From contig JBFMFH010000083.1 in the NCBI GenBank assembly GCA_040752275.1, forward strand, positions 1 through 61,778: DNA of 61,778 nt. Reading direction: 5' to 3'. The notes below the pieces were generated by a model. It was not told the DNA's origin, made no database searches, and saw nothing but the letters and a program-made list of their open reading frames with translations. The DNA comes from JBFMFH01 sp040752275 (lineage in GTDB: Bacteria > Acidobacteriota > Vicinamibacteria > Vicinamibacterales > JAKQTR01). A program made the position numbers and the translations under genes. The first letter of the stretch is position 1. Every line of letters begins with the position of its first letter. Below are positions 10,408 through 20,034 of the stretch, piece after piece.

Positions 10408-12814
10408 TCAGGCGACGGCCGGCGCCCCGTGCGCGCTGTGCGGCCTCGACTGTGGCGCATCCCCGCAGACGGGCCGATTCGGCCCGGACAACCTGCCCTT
10501 CTGCTGCGCCGGCTGCGTCAATGTCTACGCCATCCTCATGGAGAGCGGGATGCTCGGCCCGGGCGTCTCGCCGCGGGATACCAGGGTGTTCAAGCGCAGT
10601 CTCGAGATGGGCCTGGTCTCGACGCCCGGCAGCGGGGCTCCCGCCCGGTCGGTTGTTCCCGACGGCATCGAGACTGCCGAGGCCATGTACCAGCTCTCCG
10701 GTCTCTGGTGCTCGTCGTGCGCCTGGCTCATCGAGCACGCGCTAACGCGCGAGCCTGGGATCGTGAGCGCAGACGTCCACTTCGCATCAGACCTGGTCAA
10801 GGTCCGCTACGCGCCGCAGCTCCTGCCGCCCGAGAGGATCCCGGCGCGCATCGCGGCCCTCGGCTATGGAGCCGAGCCCTATACGGGAGGGACCGAGGCT
10901 GCCGATCGCGAAGGTCGGGATCTCCTGCTGCGTCTCGGCGTTGCCACGTTCCTCTGGGTCAACGTGATGATGCTGAACCTGGCGATCTACATCGGCTATT
11001 TCCAGGCGACCCCCGACAGCATTCGGCACACCCTCCCCTGGGTGCTCGCGGCCCTGACGGTGCCGGCCGTGACCTACGGCGCCTGGCCCATCCTGCGGTT
11101 GGCCTGGCTCGGCGCGGCCCACCGGACGGTCAGAATGGAGACGCTCCTGGCCCTTGGCATCCTGGCGGCCTTTTCCTACAGCACCGCCGAGGCGGTCCGG
11201 GGCGGGGATCACATCTACTTCGACACGGTCTGCGCGATTGTTGCCCTGGTGCTCGTCGGCAAGAACGTGGAGCGCGCGGCCAAGACACACACCGCCAGAA
11301 CCGTGACGATGCTCCACCGCCTGATGCCGACGAAGGCCCGATTGGTGTCGGCTGGACAGGAGCGGTTCGTTTCGGTGGAGGCACTCAAGCCAGGCGACCA
11401 GTTCCTGGTGAAGGCCGGCGAGCGGGTTCCGGCAGACGGCGAGATCCTCGAGGGCGAGGCACACCTGGACGAATCAGCGCTGACCGGTGAGGCCGCCCCA
11501 ATCGCGAGGCGCGCGGGGGGAATGGTGTCCTCCGGAACGCTGGCTATCGACGGCGTTCTGCGCGTACGGGCCGCGAGAGTCGGTGGTGACACCACGCTCA
11601 CTGGCATCGTCCGTGCGGTCGAGCAGGCGCTGGCGAAACGATCGCACATCGAGCAGGCTGTTGACCGCGTCTCGCGCGTCTTCGTGCCTGGCGTGGTCGT
11701 GCTCTCGGTGCTCACCTTCGTTGCCTGGTGGCTCCTCGGGGGCATGGCCATCGGCGATGCACTCATGCAGGGCATCACCGTGCTCGTCATCGCCTGCCCG
11801 TGTGCCCTCGGCATCGCGACCCCGCTGGCGGTCACAGCGGCCGTAGGGGCGGCCTCCCGCCTCGGCATTCTGGTCGGAGACAGCCGGGCGCTCGAGACCG
11901 TCGACCAGATCGATACGGTGGTGCTCGACAAGACCGGGACGGTCACCTGGGGAGAGTTCGCGCTGACCGGCGGCTCGACCGGTCACCTGGCCCTGCTGGC
12001 GGCCGTCGAAGCCTGCTCCGAGCATCCGCTCGGCCGCGCCGTCGTCGCACGTGCCCGGCAGACGGGCCTGGCGGTCGATGTCGCACGCGAGGTGCAGGTG
12101 ATCAAGGGGCAGGGCATCAGCGGGACGGTGAACGGCCGGCGTATCACCATCGGGAGCCGCCGCCTCGTCTCGCCGGATGACCAGCATCTCCTGTCCGAGG
12201 CAGCCGGCTGGGAGCGGCAGGGCGGCACCGTGTCGTACTTCGCCATCGACGGGACGTCGCACGGGTGGCTCGGCTTCGGCGACCGGATCCGGGAGGATGC
12301 GGCCGACCTCGTCGCGCGGCTCAAGGCCCGCCGCATCCGCACCCTCATCGTGTCGGGTGACTCGTGCGCAACGACCGCCTGGGTGGCGTCCCGGATCGGC
12401 GTCGACGACTACCGGGCCGACGTGCTGCCGGAGGGGAAGGCTGCGCTGGTCAGCGGGCTCCAAGCCGAAGGCCGATCGGTCGCGATGGTGGGTGACGGCA
12501 TCAACGACGCGCCGGCCTTGGCCGTGGCGCGGCTGGGCATCGCGCTCGGGTCGGGCACCGACATCGCAATGAAGGCGGCGTCGGCGGTACTCATGCACAA
12601 CCGCCTCGGGCGTGTGATCGAGATCTTCGACCTCTCGCGCCGGACCATGCTCGTGATCCGGCAGAACCTGTTCTGGGCCTTCTTCTACAACACGGCCGGC
12701 ATCGGCCTTGCCGTCGCCGGGCTGCTCAATCCCATCGTCGCTGCGGCGGGCATGGTGCTGTCGAGTGCGTCGGTTGTGGGCAACTCCTACCGGCTGTCGC
12801 GCCCGCGCGGCTGA
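10400..12814 (+). CDS. ccoI: CcoI-type copper P1B-ATPase for cbb3 oxidase
   Basis: The 804-residue heavy-metal P-type ATPase starts with a cysteine-rich domain (CALCGLDC, then FCCAGC), followed by an HMA-like domain with CSSC. The membrane metal site CPCALG, phosphorylation motif DKTGT, and hinge GDGINDAP are all present. The N-terminal cysteine domain and operon place mark it as CcoI, which supplies copper for CcoN. It overlaps the small upstream gene by 8 nt and closes the respiratory operon; a 59-nt gap follows. Confidence 0.94.
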   Translation: MTDQATAGAPCALCGLDCGASPQTGRFGPDNLPFCCAGCVNVYAILMESGMLGPGVSPRDTRVFKRSLEMGLVSTPGSGAPARSVVPDGIETAEAMYQLSGLWCSSCAWLIEHALTREPGIVSADVHFASDLVKVRYAPQLLPPERIPARIAALGYGAEPYTGGTEAADREGRDLLLRLGVATFLWVNVMMLNLAIYIGYFQATPDSIRHTLPWVLAALTVPAVTYGAWPILRLAWLGAAHRTVRMETLLALGILAAFSYSTAEAVRGGDHIYFDTVCAIVALVLVGKNVERAAKTHTARTVTMLHRLMPTKARLVSAGQERFVSVEALKPGDQFLVKAGERVPADGEILEGEAHLDESALTGEAAPIARRAGGMVSSGTLAIDGVLRVRAARVGGDTTLTGIVRAVEQALAKRSHIEQAVDRVSRVFVPGVVVLSVLTFVAWWLLGGMAIGDALMQGITVLVIACPCALGIATPLAVTAAVGAASRLGILVGDSRALETVDQIDTVVLDKTGTVTWGEFALTGGSTGHLALLAAVEACSEHPLGRAVVARARQTGLAVDVAREVQVIKGQGISGTVNGRRITIGSRRLVSPDDQHLLSEAAGWERQGGTVSYFAIDGTSHGWLGFGDRIREDAADLVARLKARRIRTLIVSGDSCATTAWVASRIGVDDYRADVLPEGKAALVSGLQAEGRSVAMVGDGINDAPALAVARLGIALGSGTDIAMKAASAVLMHNRLGRVIEIFDLSRRTMLVIRQNLFWAFFYNTAGIGLAVAGLLNPIVAAAGMVLSSASVVGNSYRLSRPRG

Positions 12815-12861
12815 CGAGACCCACCGCCTCCGCCCGTTGGACACGCCCCGGCCTCCTGAAC

Positions 12862-12867
12862 GACAAT
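12862..12867 (+). promoter_or_regulatory. Possible -10 box for a leaderless mRNA
   Basis: GACAAT ends exactly 6 nt before the ATG at 12874, with only Cs between and no Shine-Dalgarno. A TTGGAC at 12837-12842 lies 19 nt upstream and could be the -35 box. The spacing would put transcription start at or next to the A of the ATG. Confidence 0.4.
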
Positions 12868-12873
12868 CCCCCC

Positions 12874-14718
12874 ATGAAGGACTTCCGGGCACGACTGCGG
12901 GATCAGGAGATCATCGTCTTCGACGGCGGCGTCGGGACGTATCTCTACGAGAAGGGGATCTACCTCAACACGTGCTTCGATGAGATGAACCTCGTCAACC
13001 CGGATATCGTCAGCGAAGTCCATCGTGACTACGTGAACGCGGGCGCGGACATCATCGAGACCAACACCTTCGGGGCCAGTCAATTCAAGCTCGCCCCACA
13101 CGGCCTCGAGAAGAAGGTCTACGAGATCAACCGGCGTGGCGCAGAGCTGGCGAAGGCGGCGGCGGCCGGTCGTGTGCTCGTTGCCGGTTCGGTGGGCCCG
13201 CTGGGCGTCGAGATCGAGCCACTCTCGGCCCTCTCCTACGACGAAGCCAGGGATGCTTTCAGGGAGCAGGTCCGGGGCCTCATCGACGGCGGCGTCGACC
13301 TCATCGTGCTCGAGACCTTCGGGCTCGTGAAGGAGCTCGAACAGGCCATCCGCGCGGTGAAGGACCTCGGCCCCGAGATGCCGCTCATCGCCCAGGTGAC
13401 GGTCAATGACGAGGGGATCCTCATCCGGGGCGGCTCGCTCGAGAGCTTCGTCCAGGATGTCGCCGCCTACGAGCTGGACGCCGTAGGCTTGAACTGCACC
13501 ATCGGCCCCCGCGCCATGCTCGAGGCCCTCGAGCACCTGAAGACGCTGACGCCGCTCCCGATCTCCGTCCAGCCCAACGCCGGCGTGCCCCAGGAAGTGG
13601 GCGGGCGCTACATCTACATGACCTCGCCCGAGTACGTGGCCGAGTATGCCAAGCGCTTCATCCAGACCGGCGCGTCCATCGTTGGCGGGTGCTGTGGCAC
13701 GAATCCCGGGCACATCAGAGCCATCCGGCGGGCGGTGCGCGCCCTTCACCCGGCTCGCCGCATGGACGTGGAGACCGTCGACCTGCGCGTGCAGGCGCCC
13801 GAATCGGTCAAGCCCTACGACCGCACCGACAAGTCGCGGCTGTCGAACAAGCTGCTGCGCGGCGACTTCGTCACGCTCGTCGAACTGGTCTCGCCCCGGG
13901 GCGTGTCTCCTGCCCGTGAACTCGGCAATGCCAGGCGTCTGTTCCACTTTGGGGTCGACGCCATCAACATTCCCGACGGGCCCCGGGCATCGGCGCGCAT
14001 GTCTGCGGCGGCGCTGGCGGTGCTCATCCAGCGGGACGTCGGCATCGAGACCGTCCTGCACTTCGCCTGCCGGGACCGCAACGTCATCGGCATGCAGTCT
14101 GATCTGCTGGGTGCGTGGGTGCTCGGTCTCCGGAACATCCTCGCGATCACCGGCGATCCGCCGAAGCTCGGCAACTATCCGAATGCGACGGCGGTGTTCG
14201 ACGTCGACGCCATCGGCCTCGTGAATCTGATCAACCGTCTGAACCACGGCCTCGACCTGGCCGGCAACCCCATCGGCGAGCCGACGGGTTTCAGCATCGG
14301 CGTCGGCGCCAACCCGGGCGCCATCAATCTGGACCACGAGCTGCACCGTCTCGACTGGAAGATCGAGGCTGGCGCCGAGTACATCGTCACCCAGCCGGTC
14401 TTCGACATCGCCGTCTTCGAGCGGTTTCTGAAGCGCGTCGAGTCCGCCCGCCTCCCGGTGCTGTGCGGCATCTGGCCGCTCACCTCCTACCGCAACGCGG
14501 AGTTCATGAACAACGAGGTTCCGGGAGCCAGCGTTCCGCCCGACATCCTCGAGCGGATGCGGCGTACCACGACACGCGAGGAAGGCCTCGCCGAAGGCGT
14601 GGCGATTGCGAGAGAAACCTACCATCGGGTGAAGGGCAACGTGGCCGGCGTGCAACTGGCCGCCCCCTTGGGCCGGATCGACGGCGTGCTCGGCATCCTC
14701 GAACCATCGACAGCCTGA
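12874..14718 (+). CDS. Bifunctional homocysteine S-methyltransferase / methylenetetrahydrofolate reductase
   Basis: The 614-residue fusion has an N-terminal Zn-dependent homocysteine methyltransferase domain (DGGVGTYLYEKG; GLNCTIGP; zinc site GGCCGTNPGHIRAI near residue 275). The C-terminal FAD-linked MetF-type reductase domain begins near residue 325 (FVTLVELVSPRG) and includes ILAITGDPPKLGNYPNAT and IVTQPVFD. It would reduce methylene-THF and transfer methyl groups to homocysteine for methionine synthesis, as proposed for the YitJ-type fusions. The ATG has no ribosome-binding site but a -10-like box 6 nt away. It stands alone between the respiratory operon and uspA. Confidence 0.92.
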   Translation: MKDFRARLRDQEIIVFDGGVGTYLYEKGIYLNTCFDEMNLVNPDIVSEVHRDYVNAGADIIETNTFGASQFKLAPHGLEKKVYEINRRGAELAKAAAAGRVLVAGSVGPLGVEIEPLSALSYDEARDAFREQVRGLIDGGVDLIVLETFGLVKELEQAIRAVKDLGPEMPLIAQVTVNDEGILIRGGSLESFVQDVAAYELDAVGLNCTIGPRAMLEALEHLKTLTPLPISVQPNAGVPQEVGGRYIYMTSPEYVAEYAKRFIQTGASIVGGCCGTNPGHIRAIRRAVRALHPARRMDVETVDLRVQAPESVKPYDRTDKSRLSNKLLRGDFVTLVELVSPRGVSPARELGNARRLFHFGVDAINIPDGPRASARMSAAALAVLIQRDVGIETVLHFACRDRNVIGMQSDLLGAWVLGLRNILAITGDPPKLGNYPNATAVFDVDAIGLVNLINRLNHGLDLAGNPIGEPTGFSIGVGANPGAINLDHELHRLDWKIEAGAEYIVTQPVFDIAVFERFLKRVESARLPVLCGIWPLTSYRNAEFMNNEVPGASVPPDILERMRRTTTREEGLAEGVAIARETYHRVKGNVAGVQLAAPLGRIDGVLGILEPSTA

Positions 14719-14809
14719 AACGGAGCCGCCGCCCGGCACGAAAACACTGTCCGCCTGCGGCGAAGGGGCGTAAACTGGCCTTGGAACCGACGTTCGCCGG
14801 AGGTGGCTC

Positions 14810-15721
14810 GTGATCACGCTCGAGCGCATTCTCTGCCCCGTCGACTTCTCGGACTTCTCGCGGCGCGCGCTGCGATACGCGTCCGCCCTGGCCCAGTGGT
14901 ACGAGGCCGAAGTCAGAGCACTCTACGTTCATGCGGTCGTCGCGCCCGTGGTACCGATCGCCGCCGTTCCCGAAGAGAACCCCTACGATTCGACGGCGCT
15001 CGTCGACGACGCCCGGCGCGAGCTGGATGAGCTGCTGAAGCCCCTCCGAGCCAGCGGCGCCGCCGTCTCGGCCGCCGTCGGCGTGGGACTCCCGGTCGGC
15101 GCCATCCTGGATGACGCACGGGCCTGGCCCGCCGACCTCCTCGTCATGGGCACCCACGGGCGCAGCGGCGTCGAACGGCTGCTGCTCGGCTCGGTCACCG
15201 AGAAGGTGCTCCGCAAGTCCCCGTGCCCGGTGTTGACCGTGCACGGGCTCCGGGCCGACGCGGTCCCGGACACCGCCCCGTTCTTCCAGCGCATCGTGTG
15301 TCCGGTGGACTTCTCGGAGGCGTCGCTCTCGGCACTCGAGTACGCCTTCTCGCTGGCCCAGGAGTCGGGCGGATGCCTGGCTCTTGTCAACGTCGTCGAG
15401 GGCCTGGATCACGAGCCTCTGACGACGGCGCACTATCAGATCCCCGAGTACCAGGCCTATCTCGTGGCCGAGGCCGAGGACCGGCTGCGGGCGCTGGTGC
15501 CCGCCGAGGCCGTAGACTGGTGCACGCCCGATGTGCGGGTGTCGTCCGGGAAGGCCTACTCGGAGATCCTGCGTGTGTCGGCCGAGATGAAGGCGGACCT
15601 CGTCGTGATGGGCGTGCTCGGGCGCAACGCGGTGGATCTGGCCCTGTTCGGGTCGACGGCACACCACGTCGTTCGTGCGGCCGAGTGCCCCGTGTTGGTC
15701 ATCCGCCCTCGCGCCTCCTGA
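14810..15721 (+). CDS. Tandem universal stress protein (two UspA domains)
   Basis: The 303-residue protein consists of two consecutive UspA domains. Each opens with an RI(L/V)CPVDFS motif (residues about 5 and 164). The first ends in an ATP-binding type signature VMGTHGRSGVERLLLGSVTE; the second carries VMGVLGRNAVDLALFGSTAH. GTG is the start, with a GGAGG ribosome-binding site 7 nt upstream; a GTAAACT sequence at about 14770 could be its -10. The role is a soluble stress/nucleotide-binding protein. No partner gene is evident. Confidence 0.92.
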   Translation: MITLERILCPVDFSDFSRRALRYASALAQWYEAEVRALYVHAVVAPVVPIAAVPEENPYDSTALVDDARRELDELLKPLRASGAAVSAAVGVGLPVGAILDDARAWPADLLVMGTHGRSGVERLLLGSVTEKVLRKSPCPVLTVHGLRADAVPDTAPFFQRIVCPVDFSEASLSALEYAFSLAQESGGCLALVNVVEGLDHEPLTTAHYQIPEYQAYLVAEAEDRLRALVPAEAVDWCTPDVRVSSGKAYSEILRVSAEMKADLVVMGVLGRNAVDLALFGSTAHHVVRAAECPVLVIRPRAS

Positions 15722-15871
15722 GGGCCGGTGCAGCCGATAGCGCAGGGGCAATTCCCCTGTGCGGGGGATGGCGATCACCCCCTCCGAACCCTACACTGAT
15801 GCCGAGAGTGTCGGCATCCGCAGTCGTCCAGGGCCGAAGGCCAGGGAGGACGCTTTCCGGAGAATGATGTC

Positions 15872-16444
15872 ATGTCGCGACGACTGAGTGCCCTGCCAAT
15901 CGTCTTCGTCGGCGCCTGCCTCGTCGGCGTCGTGGCGGCCTGCAGTTCGGGGTCAACCAGTACACCGGCCGAGCCGGCCGCCACGGCCCCGGCTGCGACC
16001 CCGGTGGGAACACCCGTCGCCGAACCCGGCACCCCCACGCCAGCCGGCGAGCCAGCCGCTGCCACCGCACGTGAGCTGGGCGAGCCATCGGAGCCCCCCA
16101 AGCCCGGGCCCAGCAGGTACGTTCCTCCGGTGCGCGGCACGGCCGATGTCGCCTACGTCACGCCGAAGACGGTCGTGAAGAACAACGTGGTCATCACGAC
16201 CATCACGGTCAGGAACACGTCGAACGGGTCCATCGCGGGCCTGAAGATCGAAGAGTATTGGTGGGACAAGTCGAGCAATCCGGTGACCGGCGATTCGGTC
16301 CGTCTCACCAAGCCGCTTCTGCCGGGCGAAACCGCCACGCTGACGCTCGAAACGCCGAAGGACCCCAGGATGTTCAGGAACACCTACGTGTTCAGGCACG
16401 CCTTCGGCGCGGTGAAAGCCACGCTGCAGAAGTCTCTTGAATAG
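15872..16444 (+). CDS. Lipoprotein of unknown function
   Basis: The 190-residue protein has a signal peptide with the lipobox VVAAC (Cys about residue 24), so it should be lipid-anchored. A linker rich in Ala, Pro, Thr and Glu (residues about 26-90) leads to a C-terminal beta-rich domain with VVKNNVVITTITVRNTS and LLPGETATLTLETP. These features resemble FxLYD-like or Ig-like extracellular domains. I do not recognise a specific family. The 150-nt upstream gap includes CCCTACACTGATG, a possible promoter box. Confidence 0.75.
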   Translation: MSRRLSALPIVFVGACLVGVVAACSSGSTSTPAEPAATAPAATPVGTPVAEPGTPTPAGEPAAATARELGEPSEPPKPGPSRYVPPVRGTADVAYVTPKTVVKNNVVITTITVRNTSNGSIAGLKIEEYWWDKSSNPVTGDSVRLTKPLLPGETATLTLETPKDPRMFRNTYVFRHAFGAVKATLQKSLE

Positions 16445-16474
16445 CGGGATACGGGCACACCGCCCGACAGATCT

Positions 16475-16900
16475 TCACGCGCGCTCGCCGGTGCCGTCCG
16501 GAGGCTGGACCGAAGGGGCAGCTCGCTCGGGCCGGTAGGTCCTGAGCGCCAGGAGGTGGACCGTCACCCCTGCGGCCATCGCCAGCAGCAGCAGGTCGAC
16601 CCAGGCCTCGAGCCCGGCGAGAAGCACGCTGTACCCGATGCTCGCCCAGAGCATGCCGAGGGTGACCGCCTTCTCCCGGACGCTCAGGCCGCGTCCGTCG
16701 CGATAGTTGCGGATGTAGTCGCCGAACAGCCGGTTGTCGAGCAGCCACCGGTGGAAGCGATCCGAACTGCGCGCGTAGCACCACGCAGCCAGCAGCAAGA
16801 AGACCGTGGTCGGCACGAGCGGCAAGAACATCCCGAGGATGCCGAGCACCACGAAGACCGAGCCGGCGGCGATGAGGACGATCCGCACCAGGGGGCCCAT
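16475..16900 (-). CDS. YbaN/DUF454-family inner membrane protein
   Basis: The 141-residue protein matches the DUF454 pattern: VLGILGMFLPLVPTTVFLLLAAWCYARSS with SDRFHRWLLDN, then further helices. The function of the family is unknown. No Shine-Dalgarno precedes the ATG; a TAGGAT box ends 6 nt upstream, suggesting a leaderless mRNA. It follows a heptamer-repeat region separating it from the lactate permease gene on the same strand. Confidence 0.87.
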   Translation of the reverse strand: MGPLVRIVLIAAGSVFVVLGILGMFLPLVPTTVFLLLAAWCYARSSDRFHRWLLDNRLFGDYIRNYRDGRGLSVREKAVTLGMLWASIGYSVLLAGLEAWVDLLLLAMAAGVTVHLLALRTYRPERAAPSVQPPDGTGERA

Positions 16901-16906
16901 CCCTCT

Positions 16907-16912
16907 ATCCTA
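16907..16912 (-). promoter_or_regulatory. Possible -10 box for leaderless ybaN-like gene
   Basis: On the minus strand TAGGAT lies 6 nt before the ATG at 16900, with no ribosome-binding site between. It fits the TAnnnT-at-6-7-nt pattern seen at several other genes in this window. Confidence 0.35.
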
Positions 16913-16935
16913 GCGCCTCTGATGCCGCAGCGCAT

Positions 16936-16968
16936 ATTCGGGATTCGGGATCCGGGATTCGGGATTCG
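16936..16968. repeat. Heptamer tandem array (GGGATTC)
   Basis: Four to five tandem copies of the 7-nt unit GGGATTC with one variant (GGGATCC). It is intergenic, between the ybaN-like gene and lctP. About 100 bp away the complementary unit is repeated (17066-17112), so the two arrays are inverted relative to each other and could pair. Confidence 0.85.
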
Positions 16969-17065
16969 TCGAAGACGCCTCCCGGGACGGGCTCGATGCC
17001 CGAAACTGACATCCGGAACGGAGCGCGGGATCACCGTGCGGAAACGGGGACACACACTGGTGCTT

Positions 17066-17112
17066 CCCGAATCCCGAACCCCGAATCCCGAATCCCGAAT
17101 CCCGAATCCCGG
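17066..17112. repeat. Heptamer tandem array (CCCGAAT)
   Basis: About six to seven copies of the unit CCCGAAT, the reverse complement of the array at 16936-16968. It ends 6 nt from the lactate permease stop codon. The same unit reappears about 21 kb away at 38339-38375. Confidence 0.88.
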
Positions 17113-17118
17113 CAAGGA

Positions 17119-18927
17119 TCAGATCCGAGGCACCATCCAGGGCACCACATACGCCTGGAGCATCGCCAGCAGGCCCATCAGGGCAGTCAGCACGAGGCTG
17201 TGTACGACGACGCGGCGAAAGATGAGTCCCTCACTGCCAACAGCTCCGACCCCCGCAGCGCCCACGGACAGATTCTGAGGGCTGATCATCTTGCCCATGA
17301 CGCCGCCCGAGCTGTTGGTCGCAGCGGTCAGGATCGGATCGAGACCGGAGACCTTCGCCGTTGTCGCCTGCAGGGGTCCAAAGAGCGTATTCGATGAGGT
17401 GTCACTGCCCGTCAGGAAGACGCCGAGCATGCCCAGCACCGCTGAGAAGAAGGGAAACAGGACGCCCGTCGCGGCCAGCGCAAGCGCCAGCGTGGTGGTC
17501 ATCCCCGAGTAGTTCATGACGGTGGCGATCGACAGGATGAACGCGATGGTGACGACCGGGAGCCTCAGCTGTCGCGCGGTCTGAGCGAATACTCGGACGA
17601 GCGCGCGCGGCGGAAGGCCCGACAGCCACATCGGGATGAATGCCACCAGAGCCGCCATGCAGACCAGGGTGCCGGAGGTCGCGAGGAAGTCGAGACGGAA
17701 GGTCAACGGATACGGGCTCGACTCGGCCACCACCGGCGGTTCACGGCGGACCAGCGGCATCATCTGACCGCCCTCGACGCGGTAGCCACCCGGCCAGTGG
17801 AAGTCCCAGACCGGGAATCGGAACGCCTGCTGACGGCGGGCGGACGGGGCACCGATCCACGGCTCCGGACACTGGCGGTTCCCCGCCTGCCCGCAGCGCA
17901 ACAGAGCCGTGACGTTGGCGGGAGGGCGGAGATCGTGCAGGCCTGCGAAGTTGCCCACCTGCCCCACGAGCACCACGAGAACGAGAATCGCGTAGGTGCC
18001 GAAGGCCCGAGCCACCCTGGCGGGCGGGTCCGGCGGGACGCCACGGGCTGTCGGATTCGTCGTACGGCCCGCGAGGACGTCTCGCGGCTGCCACACGTGC
18101 AGCAGCACGGTCACGGACGCCAGCGACAGCAGCGCGGCGAGGGTGTCGGTCAGCTCGGGCCCGACGAAGTTCGACACGACGAACTGGCCGGCCGCGAAGC
18201 TCGCGCCGGCCACCAGTACCGCCGGCCACACCTCCAGGGTCCTGCGCCATCCCACCAGCAAGACGACGAGGTAGCCTGGAATCAGCAGTGAGAAGAACGG
18301 GAGCTGTCGGCCCACCATCGCGGAGAGGGCCCGTGTCGTCTCCTGCACGTCTCGTCCGAGGATCGGGGCCAGCAGCCCCCCCAGCGTCGTGACGGGGATT
18401 CCGATGGACCCGAAGGCCACCGGGGCGGTGTTGGCCACCAGGGCCAGCGCAGCCGCTCCGATCGGCTCGAAGCCGAGGCCGGCGAGCATCGACGCCGTGA
18501 TGGCGACCGGCGCCCCGAACCCTGCGATGCCCTCGATGAGCGCGCCGAAGCAGAAGGCGACGAGCAGAACCTGGATGCGCCGGTCCTGCGTCAGGCGAGC
18601 CAGCGACCGCCGGATCACGTCGAAGTCTCCGCCCGCCACGGAGAGATTGTGGAAGAACACAGCGGCCACCACCACCCAGCTGATCGGCCAGAGCCCAAAC
18701 GCCATGCCGTGCGTCGCGGCGGCGACGCTGAGGCCCAGCGGCATGCCCCAGACGAGCCACGCCAGCACGAATGCGGTGCCCGCCCCGGCGATCGCGGACT
18801 TCCACGGTGCGACGCGGATGCCGGCCAGGAGCACCGCCAGGACCACGAGTGGCAGACCAGCCACCAGTGCCGAGAGGAGCACGCTCTGCCCGACGGGGTC
18901 GTACACCTGGCGGAAGATGTCGCTCAT
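17119..18927 (-). CDS. lctP: L-lactate permease (LctP family)
   Basis: The 602-residue polytopic membrane protein shows LctP-family segments: FCFGALIEGIAGFGAPVAIT, NTAPVAFGSIGIPVTTLGG and, near the C-terminus, SDTSSNTLFGPLQATTA with SSGGVMGKMISPQNLSVG. The family imports lactate/glycolate with protons. A soluble insert of about 90 residues near the middle (about residues 325-405), with CGQAGNRQC and an FPVWDFHWPGG segment, is larger than I would expect. It follows the cyclodeaminase-family gene on the same strand with a 42-nt gap. Confidence 0.92.
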   Translation of the reverse strand: MSDIFRQVYDPVGQSVLLSALVAGLPLVVLAVLLAGIRVAPWKSAIAGAGTAFVLAWLVWGMPLGLSVAAATHGMAFGLWPISWVVVAAVFFHNLSVAGGDFDVIRRSLARLTQDRRIQVLLVAFCFGALIEGIAGFGAPVAITASMLAGLGFEPIGAAALALVANTAPVAFGSIGIPVTTLGGLLAPILGRDVQETTRALSAMVGRQLPFFSLLIPGYLVVLLVGWRRTLEVWPAVLVAGASFAAGQFVVSNFVGPELTDTLAALLSLASVTVLLHVWQPRDVLAGRTTNPTARGVPPDPPARVARAFGTYAILVLVVLVGQVGNFAGLHDLRPPANVTALLRCGQAGNRQCPEPWIGAPSARRQQAFRFPVWDFHWPGGYRVEGGQMMPLVRREPPVVAESSPYPLTFRLDFLATSGTLVCMAALVAFIPMWLSGLPPRALVRVFAQTARQLRLPVVTIAFILSIATVMNYSGMTTTLALALAATGVLFPFFSAVLGMLGVFLTGSDTSSNTLFGPLQATTAKVSGLDPILTAATNSSGGVMGKMISPQNLSVGAAGVGAVGSEGLIFRRVVVHSLVLTALMGLLAMLQAYVVPWMVPRI

Positions 18928-18969
18928 GAATCGAGGCCGGCGTGGTAATTGTCGCGCGTCGCCATCTCT

Positions 18970-19977
18970 TCAGACCGTCAGCACGTGTCCGACGCCGCGC
19001 TCGACGGCGCGCCGGTAGAGGAGATCCGCCGCCGTGACGTCTTCGACGGCGAGGCCTAGCGACTTGAACACGATGGTCTCGACGGCGTCGCGCCGCCCCG
19101 TCACTCGCCGAGCGACGACATCGCCCAGTTCGCCAACCACATGGTCTTCGCCAAACAGGCCGTCGTTCAGGCCCTGGATGATGTCTCCCGATTCGGCCAG
19201 TGCCGACACCCTCGAGTCCACGAACAGCCGCGACCGGGCCAACAGAGCGGGATCCATCTCCCGCATCTCCGGCCGGCAGGCCCCAACCGACACCACGAGC
19301 GCGCCCGGTTTCACCCATGAACAGTCTAGAACCGGCTCGCTCGACGATGTCACGAGGACGATGAGCTCGGCTCCCGACGCCGCATCCCGTGCGCTGGCCG
19401 CAGCTCGCACGGGCACCAGGGTCCGGCCGGAGGCCTCGTCGACGAATGTCCGGAGATCCGGGAACGGGCTCCAGACTCGCACGTCCCGCAGGTCGGGCAT
19501 CGTGGCGGTCAGCGCAGACAGGTGCCCGCGGGCCTGCACGCCGGCGCCGAGGATCGCGAGGGTCGTGGCGCCCCTCACCGCCAGGTGTCTGGCCGCCACC
19601 GCCGACACGGCGGCCGTCCTGGCCTCGGTCACGGCTGCTCCGTCGACGAGGGCGATGAGCGCGCCCGTTTCGGGATCGAGCAGCAGCACGGTGGCGAAAT
19701 GGGTGGGCAGGCCGCGGGCGGCATTACCGTCGAACACCGACACGGCCTTCAGCCCGAGCGCCGGGAGGCCTTCGACATACGCGGGCATCACATGGACGAT
19801 GGCTCGTTCCGGTCCCACGACGAGGTTCGTGCGGAACGGCTGGGTCACCTCGCCGGCGGAGAAGGCGGCGAGCGCCGTCTCCATCGCCGGGACGAGATCG
19901 GCCGGCGCGATCAGCGAGCGGACGTCATCGCCGCTCAGCAGACGGAATGTGGACCTGGCCACAATCTCCCTTTGCAT
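18970..19977 (-). CDS. Ornithine cyclodeaminase / mu-crystallin family protein
   Basis: The 335-residue protein has the family nucleotide-binding loop LAILGAGVQARGHLSAL in its middle and SVGACRPEMREMDPALLARS near residue 255. Related enzymes include ornithine cyclodeaminase, ketimine reductase and alanine dehydrogenase-like forms, so the substrate is open. I start at the ATG at 19977; a TTG 51 nt upstream extends the frame but adds no conserved sequence. It lies between phoH and lctP on the same strand. Confidence 0.87.
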   Translation of the reverse strand: MQREIVARSTFRLLSGDDVRSLIAPADLVPAMETALAAFSAGEVTQPFRTNLVVGPERAIVHVMPAYVEGLPALGLKAVSVFDGNAARGLPTHFATVLLLDPETGALIALVDGAAVTEARTAAVSAVAARHLAVRGATTLAILGAGVQARGHLSALTATMPDLRDVRVWSPFPDLRTFVDEASGRTLVPVRAAASARDAASGAELIVLVTSSSEPVLDCSWVKPGALVVSVGACRPEMREMDPALLARSRLFVDSRVSALAESGDIIQGLNDGLFGEDHVVGELGDVVARRVTGRRDAVETIVFKSLGLAVEDVTAADLLYRRAVERGVGHVLTV

Positions 19978-20034
19978 GTCGTCGCTGTAGACCCAGGGGT
20001 TCCTTGGGCGGCCGTAGCCTCTCGGCAAAGGCCC

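Noticed and set aside
12787..14829. A 680-codon minus-strand open frame
   Set aside because: It is antisense to the complete homocysteine methyltransferase/MetF fusion and has no recognisable motif.
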